A DNA stretch of 5,472 nt. Source: RGIG8306 sp964426655 (GTDB lineage: Bacteria > Bacillota > Clostridia > Lachnospirales > Lachnospiraceae). The DNA lies in contig CAYRQT010000076.1 in the NCBI GenBank assembly GCA_964426655.1, forward strand, positions 1 through 5,472. Direction: 5' to 3'. The notes below the pieces were generated by a model, which did not search any database, was not told the origin of the DNA, and worked only from the letters and a program-made list of their open reading frames with translations. Positions 4,660-5,472 of the stretch are shown piece after piece (the stretch's first letter is position 1; every line of letters starts with the position of its first letter). The position numbers were made by a program, and so were the translations under genes.

Positions 4660-5472
4660 TTATCCCAGCCCGTGTTTCCTGTCACGGTCATTTTCTTTCG
4701 CCGGCGAACCGAGGATGGCATCCACGTTTGTGGTGACGGTCTTTAGCTCAGAGGCATAGTCCTTAAAATAATTGTAGGTATCCTGCTGGGCTTTCTGCTT
4801 GATGCTCAGCTTTTCTTTTTCTGCCTTGAGGGTTTTCATGGAAGGGAACTTCCCATCAGGGTACTGCTCCTTTAGAAATTTCCTCGCTGCCTCATACAAT
4901 TCAATCTCCGCCCGGTGTTCCTGGCGGTATTTTTTCTTGTTGGGGCTTATTAGCATTTCCTGATAAATCTTTTTGTTGGCCAGGTATTGGCCGGTGTAGT
5001 GGATGAGCTGATTAACGGACTTGATCTGCTCCTCTGTGCCACGCAGGGTCTTTCTGGCATCCTTTCTTTTCGCTACAACTTCCTCATAAGCGCTCTGCAG
5101 ATTTTCTCTTGTGTCATATCCGTTCTCCTGCACATAGGCAACAGTTTTTGCCATCTGCTGCAGGTTTGAGATTTTGACTTTCTGAGCATAGGCACGGCTT
5201 TGCTGTACCTTGATGTTATTCTGCAGATCAACCACAAGCCGCAGGTCGCTCTTGATGAAGAGAATCTGGACATACTCCGGCATGGGTTCGTCGAAGAAAT
5301 CAGGATGGGGCATACCGCCATCGGGTTGTGGCTGTGGCTTGTCATCAGGAACGGGTGCAGGCATTTCATCCGGCTGCGAAGAAACTTCCTCCCGAAGCTT
5401 CTCATATTCCAATCGGTTCTTTTCAAAGAGAGCCAACAAAAATTCTTTTTCATAGTCGGTGCCAAGGGTCCG
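4660..5472 (-). CDS. Relaxase/mobilization protein, C-terminal region, 5' partial
   Basis: The frame on the - strand is open from the window edge (RTLGTDYEKEF...) to the TAA at 4662-4660, so only about 270 C-terminal residues are seen. The sequence fits the C-terminal half of MobA/VirD2-type relaxases of Tn1549-like elements: the RxLGxDY start, a proline-rich linker with many Pro/Asp (about residues 45-75), the block DLQNNIKVQQSRAYAQKVKI followed by NLQQMAKTVAYVQENG, a long charged coiled-coil region with QIKSVNQLIHYTGQYL, and an end of TTNVDAILG plus a basic tail. The catalytic tyrosine and HUH histidines lie beyond the window. Relaxases nick oriT and lead the strand into the recipient; this part probably helps bind DNA or the coupling protein. 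A TTG at 5439 is only an internal codon. The gene converges on the + strand genes and is more GC-rich than the PIN cassette. Confidence 0.85.
   Translation of the reverse strand, partial: RTLGTDYEKEFLLALFEKNRLEYEKLREEVSSQPDEMPAPVPDDKPQPQPDGGMPHPDFFDEPMPEYVQILFIKSDLRLVVDLQNNIKVQQSRAYAQKVKISNLQQMAKTVAYVQENGYDTRENLQSAYEEVVAKRKDARKTLRGTEEQIKSVNQLIHYTGQYLANKKIYQEMLISPNKKKYRQEHRAEIELYEAARKFLKEQYPDGKFPSMKTLKAEKEKLSIKQKAQQDTYNYFKDYASELKTVTTNVDAILGSPAKENDRDRKHGLG

Noticed and set aside
5073..5465. A 130-codon - strand frame overlapping the relaxase
   Set aside because: It is an alternative frame of the relaxase region with Ser/Arg/Met-rich low-quality composition. The other frame gives a recognisable relaxase C-terminus.
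1..5472. CRISPR array, tRNA/att site or insertion sequence
   Set aside because: No regularly spaced repeats, cloverleaf, transposase frame or terminal inverted repeats with target duplication could be seen.

Overview
The window looks like part of an integrative and conjugative element (ICE) of the Tn1549/CTn type from a gut Clostridia bacterium, most likely a Lachnospiraceae relative. This rests on three things. Strong AGGAGG-type ribosome binding sites and sigma-A style promoters are present. A run of polyvalent-protein, TTRAP and YodL/DUF4316 family genes is typical of such elements. The right edge carries the C-terminal half of a MobA/VirD2-type relaxase. No host chromosomal gene, tRNA, rRNA, insertion sequence or CRISPR array is visible. 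Family names come from recognition of the protein sequences, not from a database search.

Left block (1-2305, + strand). This is a tightly coupled operon tail. It starts with a 5'-truncated polyvalent protein that keeps a minimal nucleotidyltransferase motif (GS...DxD...D). Next come a 76-aa TTRAP-like protein, overlapping as ATGA, and a YodL-domain gene starting with TTG and overlapping as TTGA. The YodL gene is broken: its N-terminal half (1506-1922) and its DUF4316-like C-terminal half (1892-2266) lie in different frames. A connecting segment expected from the family appears to be missing. A strong hairpin-plus-T terminator (2270-2305) closes the operon.

Middle block (2325-4401, + strand). 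This is a self-contained, more AT-rich cargo cassette. It has its own sigma-A promoter (TTGATT-17-TATAAT) with a 9-bp perfect inverted repeat just upstream. Three tightly spaced genes follow: a small Cro/C1-type HTH protein, an ImmA/IrrE-type zinc metallopeptidase (HEIYH), and a 280-aa protein with PIN-like nuclease motifs. The simplest reading is a toxin-antitoxin, defence or element-maintenance module: a DNA-binding repressor, a peptidase that may cleave or sense it, and a nuclease effector. This is the best candidate in the window for a little-described system.

Right intergenic region (4402-4659). This stretch is unusually structured. It holds a near-consensus promoter (TTGACA-17-TATACT), then three hairpins, the last being a good terminator, which together suggest a small RNA of about 120 nt. 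A 17-bp inverted repeat without a T-run lies next to the relaxase stop codon. The relaxase C-terminus (complement of 4660-5472, running off the window) converges on this region.
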